From NCBI RefSeq assembly GCF_910596095.1, contig NC_056552.1, positions 19,044,611-19,108,610 on the forward strand: a DNA stretch of 64,000 nt, in the 5' to 3' direction. Origin of the DNA: Thunnus maccoyii. Taxonomy: Eukaryota > Chordata > Actinopteri > Scombriformes > Scombridae. Positions 23,561-36,100 of the stretch are shown here, one piece after another. Every line of letters begins with the position of its first letter. Position 1 is the stretch's first letter. The notes beneath the pieces are model-generated. The model was not told where the DNA came from. It saw only the letters and a list, made by a program, of their open reading frames with translations, and made no database searches. The translations under genes were made by a program, and so were the position numbers.

Positions 23561-25940
23561 CCTTGGCTACAAGTTTGGCTATCAGCAATATTTAATGATT
23601 ATCAAAGATAATCATTAATTATTAAAATCAATAAGATTATTAATAAGAATTAGTCTAATAGTAACAGGGCACCACCCTGGAGTCAGGGAAAAAGATAGCC
23701 AATTCAGTCTAAAAGTGTACTAATCTATCAATTTGGAACTTTGATTAATAATTAACTTGATAAGTACAAACAAAATGACCATACCAATAGCTAGTTAAGG
23801 TTGAAGGATTTTGGAGTTTCTTTGCAGAGCAGAGATTGGCAAAACTCATTCTTGTGCAACATTAAAACAGACTACAGGTATATCCAAAAACATTTATTTA
23901 ACAAACAGGTAAAAGAGCAAAACACACAATACCAGTTTAGCTAATCTGACAAAGGGAACTACAGAGATAAAAGGCCAGACCATGTGGTGTCTTGAACCAC
24001 ATGTGCTGCCTGAACCAAAGTTTGCAAAACTAGGTTTTAAACCTCTTAACTTTGTGGTTCTCTGTTTAAGGCCAATTGATGTAGGATGGAGGTGCCAGGT
24101 TAGGAAGAGGTTAGTTGCATGCAAGGCCTAGTTACTGGATGTAACATGTGTTAAGCATGCTAACATTAACCTAGCGGTGTGGCTATGCAATAACCTGACT
24201 ATGAACAACAAGGACATCACAACGATAGTTCAATGAATAACCTTAGCCAAATCAATACATATACAGTACATTGATTAAGTTAAACATTCTTGCTTAGCTG
24301 TGCTATGCTTCACTTTGTTGTTAGGCTATGCCCAGTTGTTACCAGTAAATGAAGAAAGAGATGCTTTGTGGTGCTCTGCTTCTTAGCTGGTGAATCTGTG
24401 GAAGAGACAGGCTGAGAAGAGTTTGGCTCCAAAGCTGAAAGGATGCAGGATTTGCTGTGTAGGTCTGGTGCTCCAGTCGTGCAGGTCAGAGGGCCCAGGT
24501 CCAGTCCTTTATGTAGAGTTAGTGGCAAGCTAACTTCATGGCTCCTGTACTTGTTAAACCAGCCAGCAGACTTGTGTGGTAGCTGCTGGCACTAGAAAAC
24601 TTAGTTTCTGAGTCTTAGGCAGGCTCTCGTGTCTTCTGCCGTGAAGAAAGAGTTCTGTATGCGTCTGCTGTGAGCAGGCCACACGAGAGCTTAGAGCTGC
24701 TCCTTCAGCAGCGGGAGGTGAAAAAGAGCAAGGGGCTGTTCCATCCACAGCTGGAGGAGAAAAGAGAGAGATAAGAGGGGAATCTCTAGTTTTGATAACC
24801 TGGATCCATGGGTGGAGCTTCACACTTTGGGTGCAAACCCCCAGGGCTCAGGTTTCTAGAAGTCTTGAAACATGTGGTAAACTGTGGTCCAGATGTAGTC
24901 CCAACATTATTATAATATATATTTTATTATATAAGTATTTTGTCATAAACCAAAGTATTGGACAAATTGAAATTTTGACCCAGTGGTGGCGCTAGAGGAA
25001 AAAGTATTTGTTGAGACATTTCAGTCTGGACCAAAGTGGTGCACGAACTGACAGGCCAATATTGCCATCCATAAAGAATGCTACCAGCATGAACATTTCA
25101 TCATCCAGCAAGCCATTCTGTATGATTTTAATAAATTAGACAATGTGCAGTTTGAGATCCATCACATAACTGGGTGAAATTTCTTATATTGTGTGTGGCA
25201 CTGTTAAGAACCACAAATTATGAAGAATAATTGTTTTCATTCTTATTTGATACTGAGGTCAACATCTAATAGTTGCTGAGGCCAAGACTACTACCATATC
25301 ATAATGAAATATTCTCCACTCTTGACACACATGACGCTTCACTGATCCAGAGAAATTTCTTCACAGAGAGGTCAGAGGTCACTAAGTCTGCCCACTCACT
25401 CATTAACTGCGATCTTGACTTATGAGGTGTAATTCCCGTCACAATCCAAAACACTGACGAAACACAATGACTTTCCTTCTTACCCTGAAATACTTAATGA
25501 TTAGCAAAATAATGCAAAAATTTCCTGTAAAATCGAAACAACGCTACATTTACTTCTCACAGTACATTATAGTCTAAATCCTCTCTGTACTCTGTGGCTG
25601 GAGTTTTGTGTTAGTGTGCTACTTTCACAAAACATTCATCCAATTAGTGCTGATGGGTGAGAATAGGGGTATTTCATGCATTCAGAACGTTGCTGCATCA
25701 TTGCACATTACTGTCAAAAACATTTTTTTAAGATTGTGGGCATCCTTGTGGCATATGACAACTGAAGGGAGAGTCTCGTCTTCAGCCATGATACAGAGGC
25801 AGTGAGCGAGGGTTTGTGTAACTGAGATGATGATAATATATCTGCAGGGGTTCACTGTGTTACTGATCAAAAGCAGTCAGTGTATTGTAAGTTGTACAAG
25901 GCAAATTTCCAAAAAGAAAACAAAAGAAAAAAAGAATCAG
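23561..25940. other. intergenic, unclassified
   Basis: Contains a GC-richer block (about 24330-24880) with a CCCAGGGCTCAGG motif and two proline-rich minus-strand frames (24310-24528, 24554-24823) that match nothing I know. It could be an old long-terminal-repeat-type insertion, but I see no matching flanking repeats, primer-binding site or retroviral motif. Confidence 0.35.
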
Positions 25941-26087
25941 TGTGTTTTCAAGGATTCAAGGATCATTTATTTGCCAAGTACAGAAATACAAGAAATTTGC
26001 CTTGTTTCAGCTTTCAAAACACGTAAAGACATTTATATTCAGTAAAAAAATCTAATCTATCTACCTGCTAATTTCCACTCCATTTAT

Positions 26088-26216
26088 TTTTATTTATTTT
26101 ATTTTATTTGTCCAGGGACTACAGATGAAAAATAGCCTCTTGGCTAACTCTGGCACATTTACAGCAATGTTTATTAACGTGCACTGTCCCTGTTAAATAA
26201 ACAAACAAATAAATTA
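26088..26216 (+). mobile_element. 3' end of a LINE (L2-like), 5'-truncated
   Basis: The stretch ends 'gtgcactgtccctgttaaa' followed by (TAAA/CAAA)n, and one frame reads C-P-G-T-T-D-E-type residues, then LLANSGTFTAMFINVHCPC before a stop-like tail. From memory this is the 3' end shared by fish L2-type LINEs. A related fragment appears inverted near 36085-36180. Confidence 0.5.
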
Positions 26217-26372
26217 TGGTGCAGGGGAACAAAGTGTTCTTATGTCTGGTGGTACAGGGTGTGAGTGGTCAACCAGTTTGCCCCTGGCCTGTTTCATGAG
26301 TTGAGCAAATTTTCTCAAGATGAAGCTGCAGAATCCAAAGAATCTTTTCATTACTGCTTCTCACCAGATACT

Positions 26373-26820
26373 GGGCCCTATTTTAACGATCTAAAGCGCA
26401 CGGTCTGAAGCGCATGGTGCAAGTGCATTTAGGATGTGTCCAAATCCACTTTTGCTATTTTAACGGCGGAAAAAATGGTTGATGTGCCAGGTGCATGGCT
26501 CAAAGGGGTTGTCCATAGTCTCCTAACATGCAATAAACCAATCAGAGTGTCATTTCACATTCCCTTTCCCATTTCCCCACAATCACTCTTTGCTGCCTCA
26601 AGATAGCAATGCCCCAACAATGCGCCTGACCACACCTCACTTTAAGACCAACGCGCCCATGGGCGCTCAGATGGGCGCTCAGATGGGCGCAAGTGCATTT
26701 GCTATAATGTGGACACTGGACGGGAAAATGACAACTGCATCAGTCTTAAACTAACAAAAACATTTGCGTCGCGCTTGGTGCTGCTTTGCGCCGCTTTGCG
26801 CCAGGCGTAAGATAGGGCCC
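26373..26820. mobile_element. MITE with GGGCCCTAT inverted termini
   Basis: The left end GGGCCCTATTTTAACG (26373-26388) and the right end, inverted, GGGCCCTATCTTACGCC (26820-26804) share the first nine bases and most of the next five. The subterminal zones are rich in GCGC words (AAGCGCA, TTTGCGCC repeats), and GGGCGCTCAGAT is tandemly repeated around 26661-26686. I could not read a convincing target duplication. No transposase frame. Confidence 0.65.
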
Positions 26821-26884
26821 ATTGACTTCTATGTTAGTTTCGTGAGTGGAGTTTTTGCTCTTGTTTTTGTCCCTTATCTTCATG

Positions 26885-27415
26885 CCGCTAAGGATGACAA
26901 TACTAGTGTGTCAGTCGGCCCACCACTTTGGTCTAGACTGAAATATCTCAACAACTTTTTGAAGGATTGTCATGAAATTCTGTACAGATGGTCATGGTCA
27001 CCTGATGATGCATCCTAATAACTTTCGTGATCTCCTGACTTTTTTCTCCAACGCCACCATGAGGTTGACATTTGTGTTGTTTTGTGAAACGTCTTAACAA
27101 CCTTTGGATGGATTGGGATGAAATTTGGTACACACATTCATGTTCCCAACAGGATGAATTGCAGTAACTTTAGTCATCCCCTTCTCATCCAGTGACACCA
27201 TCAAGTCCAATTTTACTTTGGTTTATGACAAAATGCCAGCTAAACTATGACATTCCCATCAGCCTACATTGTACTTTGTGTTTAGTGCTAACATGCTAAA
27301 TAAAGAATATGGTAAATATCACATACCTGCTAAACATCAGCATGTTAGAATTGTCACTGAGAGCATGTTAGCATGCTGATGTTAGCATTTAGCTCAAAGC
27401 GCCACCATGTCAAAG
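26885..27415 (+). repeat. modular interspersed repeat, family C copy 2 (longest)
   Basis: Carries the 5' block 'gtcagtcggcccaccacttt', two 'ggattg-gatgaaatt' modules, the 'gacattcccatcagcct-catt' block, and the 3' block 'catgttagcatgctgatgtt' followed by 'agcatttagctcaaagcgcc'. This is the most complete copy in the window. Confidence 0.75.
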
Positions 27416-28322
27416 ACTCACTGCCACTGGTGTGGCTGTAGCATCTTAGTGTTATTCTACTTTAACAATTTCCATGCAAGTTTGCAAACACATTCCCAAA
27501 ATGCAAAATTGCATGAGATAGTTGGATGGAAAAATAGTAACGTTAGAGATTATGGAAATTTCAAAAGTCAAACAAAAACTCTCAGCTGAGATGTAAAAGA
27601 GCCACCAGAGACGAATCCAGAGATTACAGTGTCCCTTGAAACCTGAGCCATGATTCATCAGTAAAATCGAAACCTATAGTCAGCAGTATTACATTACATT
27701 GGACAGAGAGAAAAATATTTCAGTGTTGATTCAGCCTCAGGTTGGACACAGTGCTCTAGGCTTTCCCTGCTTTCATCAGTGATAAGCACCCGTTGAACAA
27801 ATACACCAACAAATCAAATCAAATTGATTGTTGAGTGTTGTTGAGTGATTGTTGTTGTTGATTGTTTGAGTGCTTCTAAACATAACATCCACATCAAAAA
27901 TGTCTCTACAAGTTATACCGTATATTGCCCAATTCTCCAAATTGTCACAAACTCTGTGACCTAAAACTGAATTGTGCAGGATACTGTTATCACAGTATTA
28001 GTCAGACAAGACTTGGTGTTATTCGGTTTGCTCAAATAAATCTGACAAAAGGGATTCTTTCATCATCATTCATTTACTGCACACAAAAGGAAAGAGACCT
28101 GAGGAATTTCCTCTTGCTAGGAATCATATGTGCTCCTCTGTTTAAAGAGGGACCATTATAGTCACAAAGAATTAACTGCGTTTACAGAGAAAGAATACAA
28201 GGAAATCTGAGGTGAATGATTAATCAAAGACGTGCTGATGATAGGAAAAGAGACCCTGTGGTTGGATTGTCGGCTCACATTGAACTAATGCCACACCAGT
28301 TTCATGGTTATAAAACACACAT

Positions 28323-28357
<35 letters not shown>

Positions 28358-29480
28358 ACGTGCATCTGCGTGTGTTAAATTTACAGTAATTATGAATCTC
28401 AAGGAAGTGGCATGAGTTGTGCTTGTGGTTAGTCATATCATATTCAAGGAAACTAGTAAAAGATAACAAACACAGATTACACTTTACAATGCCATCACTA
28501 TCATGTGTCATTATTTTATAGTAACCAAGAATAGAATCATTTCCGCTCTTTATATTTTATATATAAAACTTCTTTTGTTCTTAAAATGATTAACATGTAA
28601 AGCAACATCTAAGATAGAAACTGATTGTGTCTGCATGTGCAGGAATATATTTATATATGTTTGATTATACAGTATGTATGCTATTCATTGCAGGGTATAA
28701 AATAAACCAATAAGTTTATTATGTAAAAATAGGTATTAAAGAGGTAAGGACCTGTAAGATTTCTGCAACACAGTCAACCATATTTGTGCTAATGATCTGA
28801 TAAAGATTGCTTTCTTGGAGAAAAAGTGAGAGCTGACTTCCTTAAAGGAATCCTATTCTTTTTCTGACCAGGAAAAACAGGCTCTTCTTCATTCTTGATT
28901 ATATAAGGAAAGGTTATGGGTAAGTTTTAGGTTTTAATCAGACTGTATTGTTCAGGGTTCAGTCTGAAATTATTCAGTCTCACATGAATGGCTTTTTTTT
29001 TTGGAAGAAAAAAAAAAGGAAAGCCACCAGCTGGAGCCACCATGCGGAAAAAAAATGTTACCACAATTTAGTCTGCATCATTTTAGATGAGACTGCACCA
29101 TTCTGCACAAGTTGGGAAATTCACTTTGTATACCAATAATAGAGAAAGAAACAAAGACAACATTTTTTCAACAAAATTTATTTAAAAAACTCAAGGATTA
29201 AAAAACACTACTAAACGACTAAAAAGCCAATTCACAATTCTTTTTAAAGAAATATTTGAACTTCATACAGATATACCCCATAACTGTATGAATCACACGT
29301 CATTATAGGACCAGAAAGACAAGACTGCTGTGCAAAGGCAGCTCCAGGAAAAAGAAAGGAGGAAGAAAAGACGCCTTCACTTCTAACAGACTAGTCTAGT
29401 CAAACCCTGTCTTGCTTTATTTTCACCTTTTCTCTAACTGGGAATGTTGGAATAGGCAATGGTAGAAGAAGTCGAAGCTG
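27416..29480. other. intergenic with TG microsatellite
   Basis: Holds a GTT/GATT-type imperfect repeat near 27833-27870 and a TG/CG alternating tract at 28324-28365. No exon or RNA gene is supported; the frames on either side of the TG tract owe their length to it. Confidence 0.5.
28324..28365. repeat. TG microsatellite
   Basis: About 15 TG units followed by GCGTACGTGC, an alternating purine-pyrimidine tract. Confidence 0.9.
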
Positions 29481-29489
29481 TTTTCTTAA

Positions 29490-29760
29490 GTAAAACTATT
29501 AATACTACACAGTAAAAGTCCTGCATTCAAATTTTTACTTAAAAGTGAAAAATGAAAGAGAGGTTATATCAGCACCATATACTTAAATTTACTTAACATC
29601 TGTTCAAAGTGGAGCTTTTAATTCTTATATAATGCTGGATAGTTTAATCAATAGTAATGCATCATATAACATTTATCTGTGAGGTAAATGTAGTGGTACA
29701 ATGTTTTCCTCTGAAGTAGAAGTATTTCATATTTTTTAAAGTGCTTTAGGGGCCTTTTGT
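29490..29760 (+). repeat. interspersed repeat, 'aagtcctgcattcaaa' family
   Basis: Blocks 'agtaaaagtcctgcattcaa', 'cttatataatgctggatagt', 'ttaatcaatagtaatgcatc' and 'gtagaagtattt' in this order are, from memory, those of a DNA-transposon-derived repeat common in teleosts. No termini are readable. Confidence 0.4.
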
Positions 29761-32600
29761 AAGTTATTTTGGGGTACAGCGAGTTAGAATAGTTTCATAA
29801 TTAAATATATATATATATACAAATCTGTTGGAGCTGTTTTTTTCTGTCTCCAGCTTTTTTGTCTCCTCCTCCAGTTATCTGTGAGGGACTGAATTACATG
29901 AGTACAGTCCTTATTATAAGGCTGAGCACTGGTATTACTGACTGAATCTGTCTGAAATTATGAAATAAATATATGGAGGCATTAATGACCACTGTAGTTA
30001 GATTGAAATGAATGGCTTATACTCAACACTGACTTGATATCCTGTTAACACCTGGCTCCTACCTACAACTACATGTACATTACACATTTATAATGCACAT
30101 GCATGCATATGGAACATCAGAGACAATCTGATCAAGTGCAAAGAATTAGATATCACATATGTTGTAGTATGTATGATACTTGATTTAATAGAGAAGATGA
30201 TGAGGAGAAGACAAATGATGATGAGAGGGATGTTGGGTGAGTGAAGTTGTTGTCAGGTGGAATGAGTGCTGTGTTTCTCCCCGCTAAACGCTGCCCTCTA
30301 ATGCTCTCCTGTAGACCCCACCTGTTTGTATGATAATGTGATCCTGTGAAGATACTTTCTTTCTTTCTTTCTTTTTTTTTTTTTTTTAAATCTTTGTCAT
30401 GTGTTTTGGATATCCACTTTATGTGGAACACATAGAAAAAAAGAAATAAAAAACATGTGGCTTAAAAGCAGGGACACTCAGACTTCATCAACAGAAAATC
30501 CAGAGATGAAGATGTGACCGTTTGATTGACAAGAAATCACCTGAAAGTTATATTGCAGGAACAAAAGCTGATTATAAATTAAATTAGCGAAAGCTGCTGT
30601 AAGGTACAGAAGTGCAAAGCATTTTCTTCTTCATGTAATCAGACATAATGACTTTGTGATTTCAGTGCGACCTGGTTGTTTTATTCTATTTTAATGTAAA
30701 TATGGTCCTTGTTTTATAAGTTATCTCATGATGTAGATGATCTCATTTCACATTCACTGTGGCAATGAATTAGCATCTCATTCTCTCAACACAGACCTAA
30801 GGCCTGTCTAATGAACCATATTGTACGTAAATCATTTTGAACACACTCCCGCAGAGTGACACATGCACACACACACACACACACCCTCCCACACATTGTC
30901 ACACTTCTTTCCCATGTGACTTCATTTTATGCATCAGGACTTTTTATTTATTTCCCATTTGTTTCACATTTTGTACAAGCTGTTTTTCCACCATGTTCTG
31001 TTGTCATTTTGTTGAAAAATGTATTCAAATCTTTGTTTCTGTGATTGATTCGCTTGTCTATTCTTTAACTGATGAGCGTTTGTTACAATTCTATTATATC
31101 ACTGTACTTGCATCAGTTCGCTCCTGTGTTTTATCACAGCAAATGTAGAAGCCACATTAAATATTCTCTTTTATGAGCTTTTTTGGCTTCAAGGCCAGCT
31201 CAAGCGATCACTAAATTGATCCCCAGTTCTTATATTTAAATACAGATTGGGATAAACCCTAAGGGTAAATTATTATTTTTTTTGTTCCCTGAAGTGTCTG
31301 ATTCTTTTTTCAGGCACGAAGATGCACATTTCTCCTGGCTCACCTAATCTCCTCTGTTCAATGAAGCTGCATCTGAGATGATGACAGTCATTTGATCTCT
31401 GCCTCATACTTTGTCAGCTCAGTGCTCATCTCCCCTCCATTGTGTTGTTTTTCTCTCTGCTGAATGCATCATTATTTTCTCCATTCTTCTTATAAGAGTA
31501 GCAGGGTTAGAGTACTATGATTTCAAAAACGGAAAACAACAACACAACATAGGTTAAAGCTGATTTTTCGTCTGCAATATACAGCAGTGAAACAGATTTA
31601 TTTATGATAAATTGTAACAAATTATGAACTGAGTTTCAGCAATCCTTTGCATAAGGAAGCAAATACAATTAAGGTGCAAGTCATAAAGTGCATCTACTCA
31701 TGGACTGTACTTTTGCACTCCATCTTAAGTACTGTGTAGTTATAGTGCTTCATATATTATAGCCTGGTTGCACTTCCCAACTTTCCTGGGGGATACTGTA
31801 CTTTTTTATTTATTTCTGTTGCTAACACACATAAATATTGTTATACAATTCCAGTTGAACTCAACATTCACAATTCTGATGTCACCATACTTGACTAATG
31901 ATATTCCTGCCCACGTTCCTCAAGCCAATCAGTCTCTAGTTGCTATTCTTTAAATATTGTTGCAATTCTGTCATTCTGTCTTTCAGACCTACTATTGTGC
32001 AAGCGACTGCCTCCCCATCACCACCATGACCTCCATGATATACAGGGATCCTGTCCAATCTCCTATCTTCATATGGGCCTACGCTTTCTGAAGATGCTTC
32101 ACATCGATCGGAGTCTAATTGCCAAAAATCTTTCTGTCACTAGCATCAATAAATATTGTAATAAACTTCCAATTGGTCTCTGCTAATTGAACTGATGGCT
32201 GTAGTTACTTTTCAGATTTTACATGAATCAATTTTTTCCACCACCACACTGAAGCATATAGCCATGTTGAATTGAAACCTCCCTGTTGTGACCAATTTTT
32301 GACCGCAGCTAAAGCCACTTTCTGTGTAGTTTATTGGAATTTTACCTCCAATAAAACTCCAGCTACTTTGTTGGTAGTAATTAAGCATTTTGGGGATTTA
32401 CTATATGAATAAATCACTGAACATAAAAGAGAGATCCACAAAAGGGCTGCGCGTGAGTTAATTTAAGTACAGTGTGTGCAGGAACTGAAAAATATTCATG
32501 AACTTGTTATTTTTGCAGTCTTATATATGCAAGAGATTTGCAGTATGTATTTTCTATGTGCTGCCCCATCGGAGTTTTATATTTACTATGTGCACAGACA
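29761..32600. other. intergenic, nothing recognised
   Basis: Contains a short (AT)n at about 29807-29818, a TTTC run followed by T-run at 30354-30387, and a CA run at 30864-30884. No credible exon, RNA gene or transposon terminus. Confidence 0.4.
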
Positions 32601-32639
32601 TTTGAGAGAATAAAACAGATGTGAAATGTTTTTCCAGCT

Positions 32640-32645
32640 TTTATT
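32640..32645 (-). terminator. poly(A) signal of tex2
   Basis: TTTATT on the plus strand is AATAAA on the minus strand, 544-549 nt beyond the tex2 stop codon, giving a 3' UTR of about 0.55-0.6 kb. Confidence 0.5.
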
Positions 32646-33188
32646 TAATAATCTCCATCATCTGATATCCAAAGTAACATTGAGCTGTAAACATCAAAGC
32701 AGCAAATAAATACATACTGTATATAGATATACAGTATAATCTCATAGGGATCATTCACATGTAAACGTTTGCAAAAAGGTATCACTTGTAGAAGGTAGCA
32801 GACAGCATGTCACTCCGAATATACCACATAATTAAGTTCATCCTTTTAGATGGTAAAAACAAACATCAGACATACCCACCAGCTACCCAAACACCTACAA
32901 CACAGCATGTCAGAAACTCCTAGTCCAGACATAAACACAAGGGTTAGTAAGTCTGCCTAAGAGCTACTGGAGTCCATGTAGGCAACTGTAACTTTATATT
33001 CTGTTTGGTGATTCTCATTTTGTTTTTGCCTTTTTTATGAATCCCAGCTGCAGGTTAAGTTTTAGTTACACACATTTCCTATAGACAGCGCTGCTCTGGA
33101 GACACAAACACTGTGAATATGCTGTATAGTGTGATTAATCCATTTTGCATTTTAGGTTATCTTTCCACTAACAGTAAACAGCGAGGCA

Positions 33189-36100
33189 CTAGTCAGACTC
33201 TGCCTCAGAGATCTCAGGTGGGATCCTCTCAATGGACTCTGCGGAGGAGCTTCGGGACCGATGCTGGGATGCTTGAGGGCTGTCCACCCCAGAGTGCATC
33301 AGGGGTAGGTAGATGTCATCCATGTTTGGCAGCACAAACACTTTCTGGAGAAAGAAAACATGATTGTGATATTTCTTGTATTGCTGAGAGGAGGCAAGAA
33401 ATAGTGGCTGTATTTTTTTTTTTACTTGGAACTCATCCTGCAGTTTCTTTTCGATCCATTCGGTCACATGACATAAAGTCACCTCCCTCTCTCCTAGTTT
33501 GGGACGCACGTGTAGATCCAGCTTGGGTGGCACACAGAAACTGTACCTACAGATGAAATACTAACATTTAGACCAAATGTATCACACAGATATTCAGACC
33601 TAATCATCCATGTTTCAGTCTCATTTTGTCTCAGTGCATGAAACACTCTCAGTACTCCACAAAAAATAATTGGTAGAATAAATAAATGTTCTTTTGGCAG
33701 GAGATGAGGTGTGAGAATGAGTCACATCACAGAGAATCACAAACACAACATGCTGCTTGTTTGTGTTTTTGAGTTAGCATTGTTTCTCAAGTTGCAGCAC
33801 ATTCATGGCATGAGGTATAACAGAAGGAAATAGATAATCCTTTAAGTTATATTCTGTACAGTCTGAATTAAGGAAGAAGCTAAAAATTCTCCATTTCGAC
33901 ACCCAAAGCCACTAAAAAAGCAACAAATCTGGAATTTGTACCATCTAATGTTGATTTGGGTTTTTAAAAATAGGCAAACAAGGAGCTATTAAACATAGAA
34001 TAAGTATCTGACGGACAAATTCTTTCCAAAAAATTTCAATTGGCAATGACTTCTGTTTCACAATTACAACATTATCTTCAGAAACACATGTTCATTGCAT
34101 TTAACAAAGACAGTGTAAAAAGAGGTATTATATCAAAAATGTACACAATCCTGCATAAATCAGACAACAGTTTGAATGTTTCAGAAAAATGAATTGGAAA
34201 TGAATATTGTTGTAATGGAAATGCAGGAGGACACAGTCAAAATCAGACAAACAAAAAGCACAATTATTATGTTTTATATTATCTATTATTTTCATAATTT
34301 GCATAGTAGTAGGATTTAAAAAAAAAAAAAAAAAAAAGAGATTAAATGTAATTAAATTACATTTTTGGTGTTAAAATCTTTATTTTTATTTTTGGTGTAT
34401 TAATTTGACTCTAAATCCAGCATTTTTATTCTTGGTATCCTATCAACTAATGTTATTACAAAGCCTAAGCACTTCTTAAATTTACCAGTTTTACATTTTT
34501 TAAAGGTCTTCTGTTTTTGTGCATGTGTGCGTTGGAAATACATCATCCATCTCATACTGAAAGATCAGCCCTGCCTCAACCTACTTTGGTAGACACGGTT
34601 TCAGCTGTATTATAGTATGTCCTTGGAAGCCGCTGCATTTTTTTCCTACCATATCCTGTCTGTTGGGGGGGGTGGGATGTTGACAACCAGCGTCCCTGAC
34701 AGCTCTTGAACCTCTACAGTGAGCAGTAAGGGCGTGTTTGACATCTCCTCAAACTTCTTCTTAATGAACTCGTTCTCCGTCGCCTTCTGGAAATACTTGG
34801 ATTTAGCGATTTTGTCCACAAATCTCAAAATCTTCCTTCCAGTCTTCCCACCCCCTGTGCTGTGAGAGAAGATTAGAGGAGAGGAGAGACAGTGTTTTGA
34901 TCCTGCATTTGTGAGTAGAATTAGCATTCAGATGCTCAAAAAAGAAGTCCAAATCTAAGTAGAGATGAGAGTCTGAAATGAAAGTGGCAGCCATCTGGAG
35001 TGTAATGTCAGCACAGTTTATTTTGTTTGCACTAGAAAAATTAGCATGCACAAGACAGAAGGGTAGAAGTCACACTTTCTGCTGTTTTTTACGCAGCTGT
35101 TTTTTATTTATAGGTATTTTGACTTAATTCAAAATCTTACTTTGGCATCATATGAAATTCAATTCATACAGTATTAGCATTTACCCTTCAGTCGCTGGTG
35201 TGGATCCCTTCTCCCCCACCGGCCCCTGAGGCTCAGAGAGGAGCAGCTCTTCCTCATCAGATGAACCAGCACTGGAGGACTCCTCATCACTGTCTGCCAA
35301 CACGCTGAGGATAGGCCTGCATGGTTGGATGCATTTTTGGCATTAAAAAGGTTCAATTTAACAATGCAGATTTGAACCCTAATTGACACCTCCATGGACT
35401 GATAGATATATTACATATGAGACAATCTGTGTCTCAGTGGCAGGAAAAAGGTTTACAAACACAGTTTTATGCATGGGTGTACAGCTTTTGGTGCACCACA
35501 AAGACAGCTAATATAACGCTTTGCCTGGACTTTAATCCCTACCAGTGGGGGTCTGTGACAGGCAGGCAGGTCTGTGCTAATCAATATGATGTGAGGCTCT
35601 GTTTTGTAGATCAGAGACTGTAGGGATTAAGAGAGATAGTGAAATGTGTAGGTGTGAATTTGTGTGTAAGACTATAAAAACGATAAAAAGGATAATACTA
35701 CTATTTCTGCTTTCACTCCTGCCTCTAATACAGATATGAGCCTAATGTTACCTGTGTACCTAATGCTGTGTTTATGGTAATGAAGGAACATGTCACCAGT
35801 GCAATGTGTGTGACTAACTGATGTGTGCTAAATAGTTTTTGGACAACAGATAAATCTGGTGATTAGTGCTAACTATTTATTGAGCTTACTGAATTTACTG
35901 ATTTCCAACTGAAGTCACATCTAGTCATCCCTCTTCAAAAATAATGTCAACATGGCTTTTAAAAGTTTTTTGGATTATTGGAATGAACAAATAAGGTCTT
36001 TGGAAAAATATCAGAAATGCTCCTTTTTGTCTCAGCCAGTTGTGGGGGTGTGTCAGAGGTTTGTTTGATTGACATTAGATTGTATTTATTTATTGGGACA

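Noticed and set aside
24310-24823. Proline-rich minus-strand frames, possible retroelement
   Set aside because: No protease, reverse transcriptase or integrase motif and no paired long terminal repeats were found.
33113-33556. 147-codon plus-strand frame
   Set aside because: It is antisense to the last two tex2 exons, which match TEX2 strongly on the minus strand.
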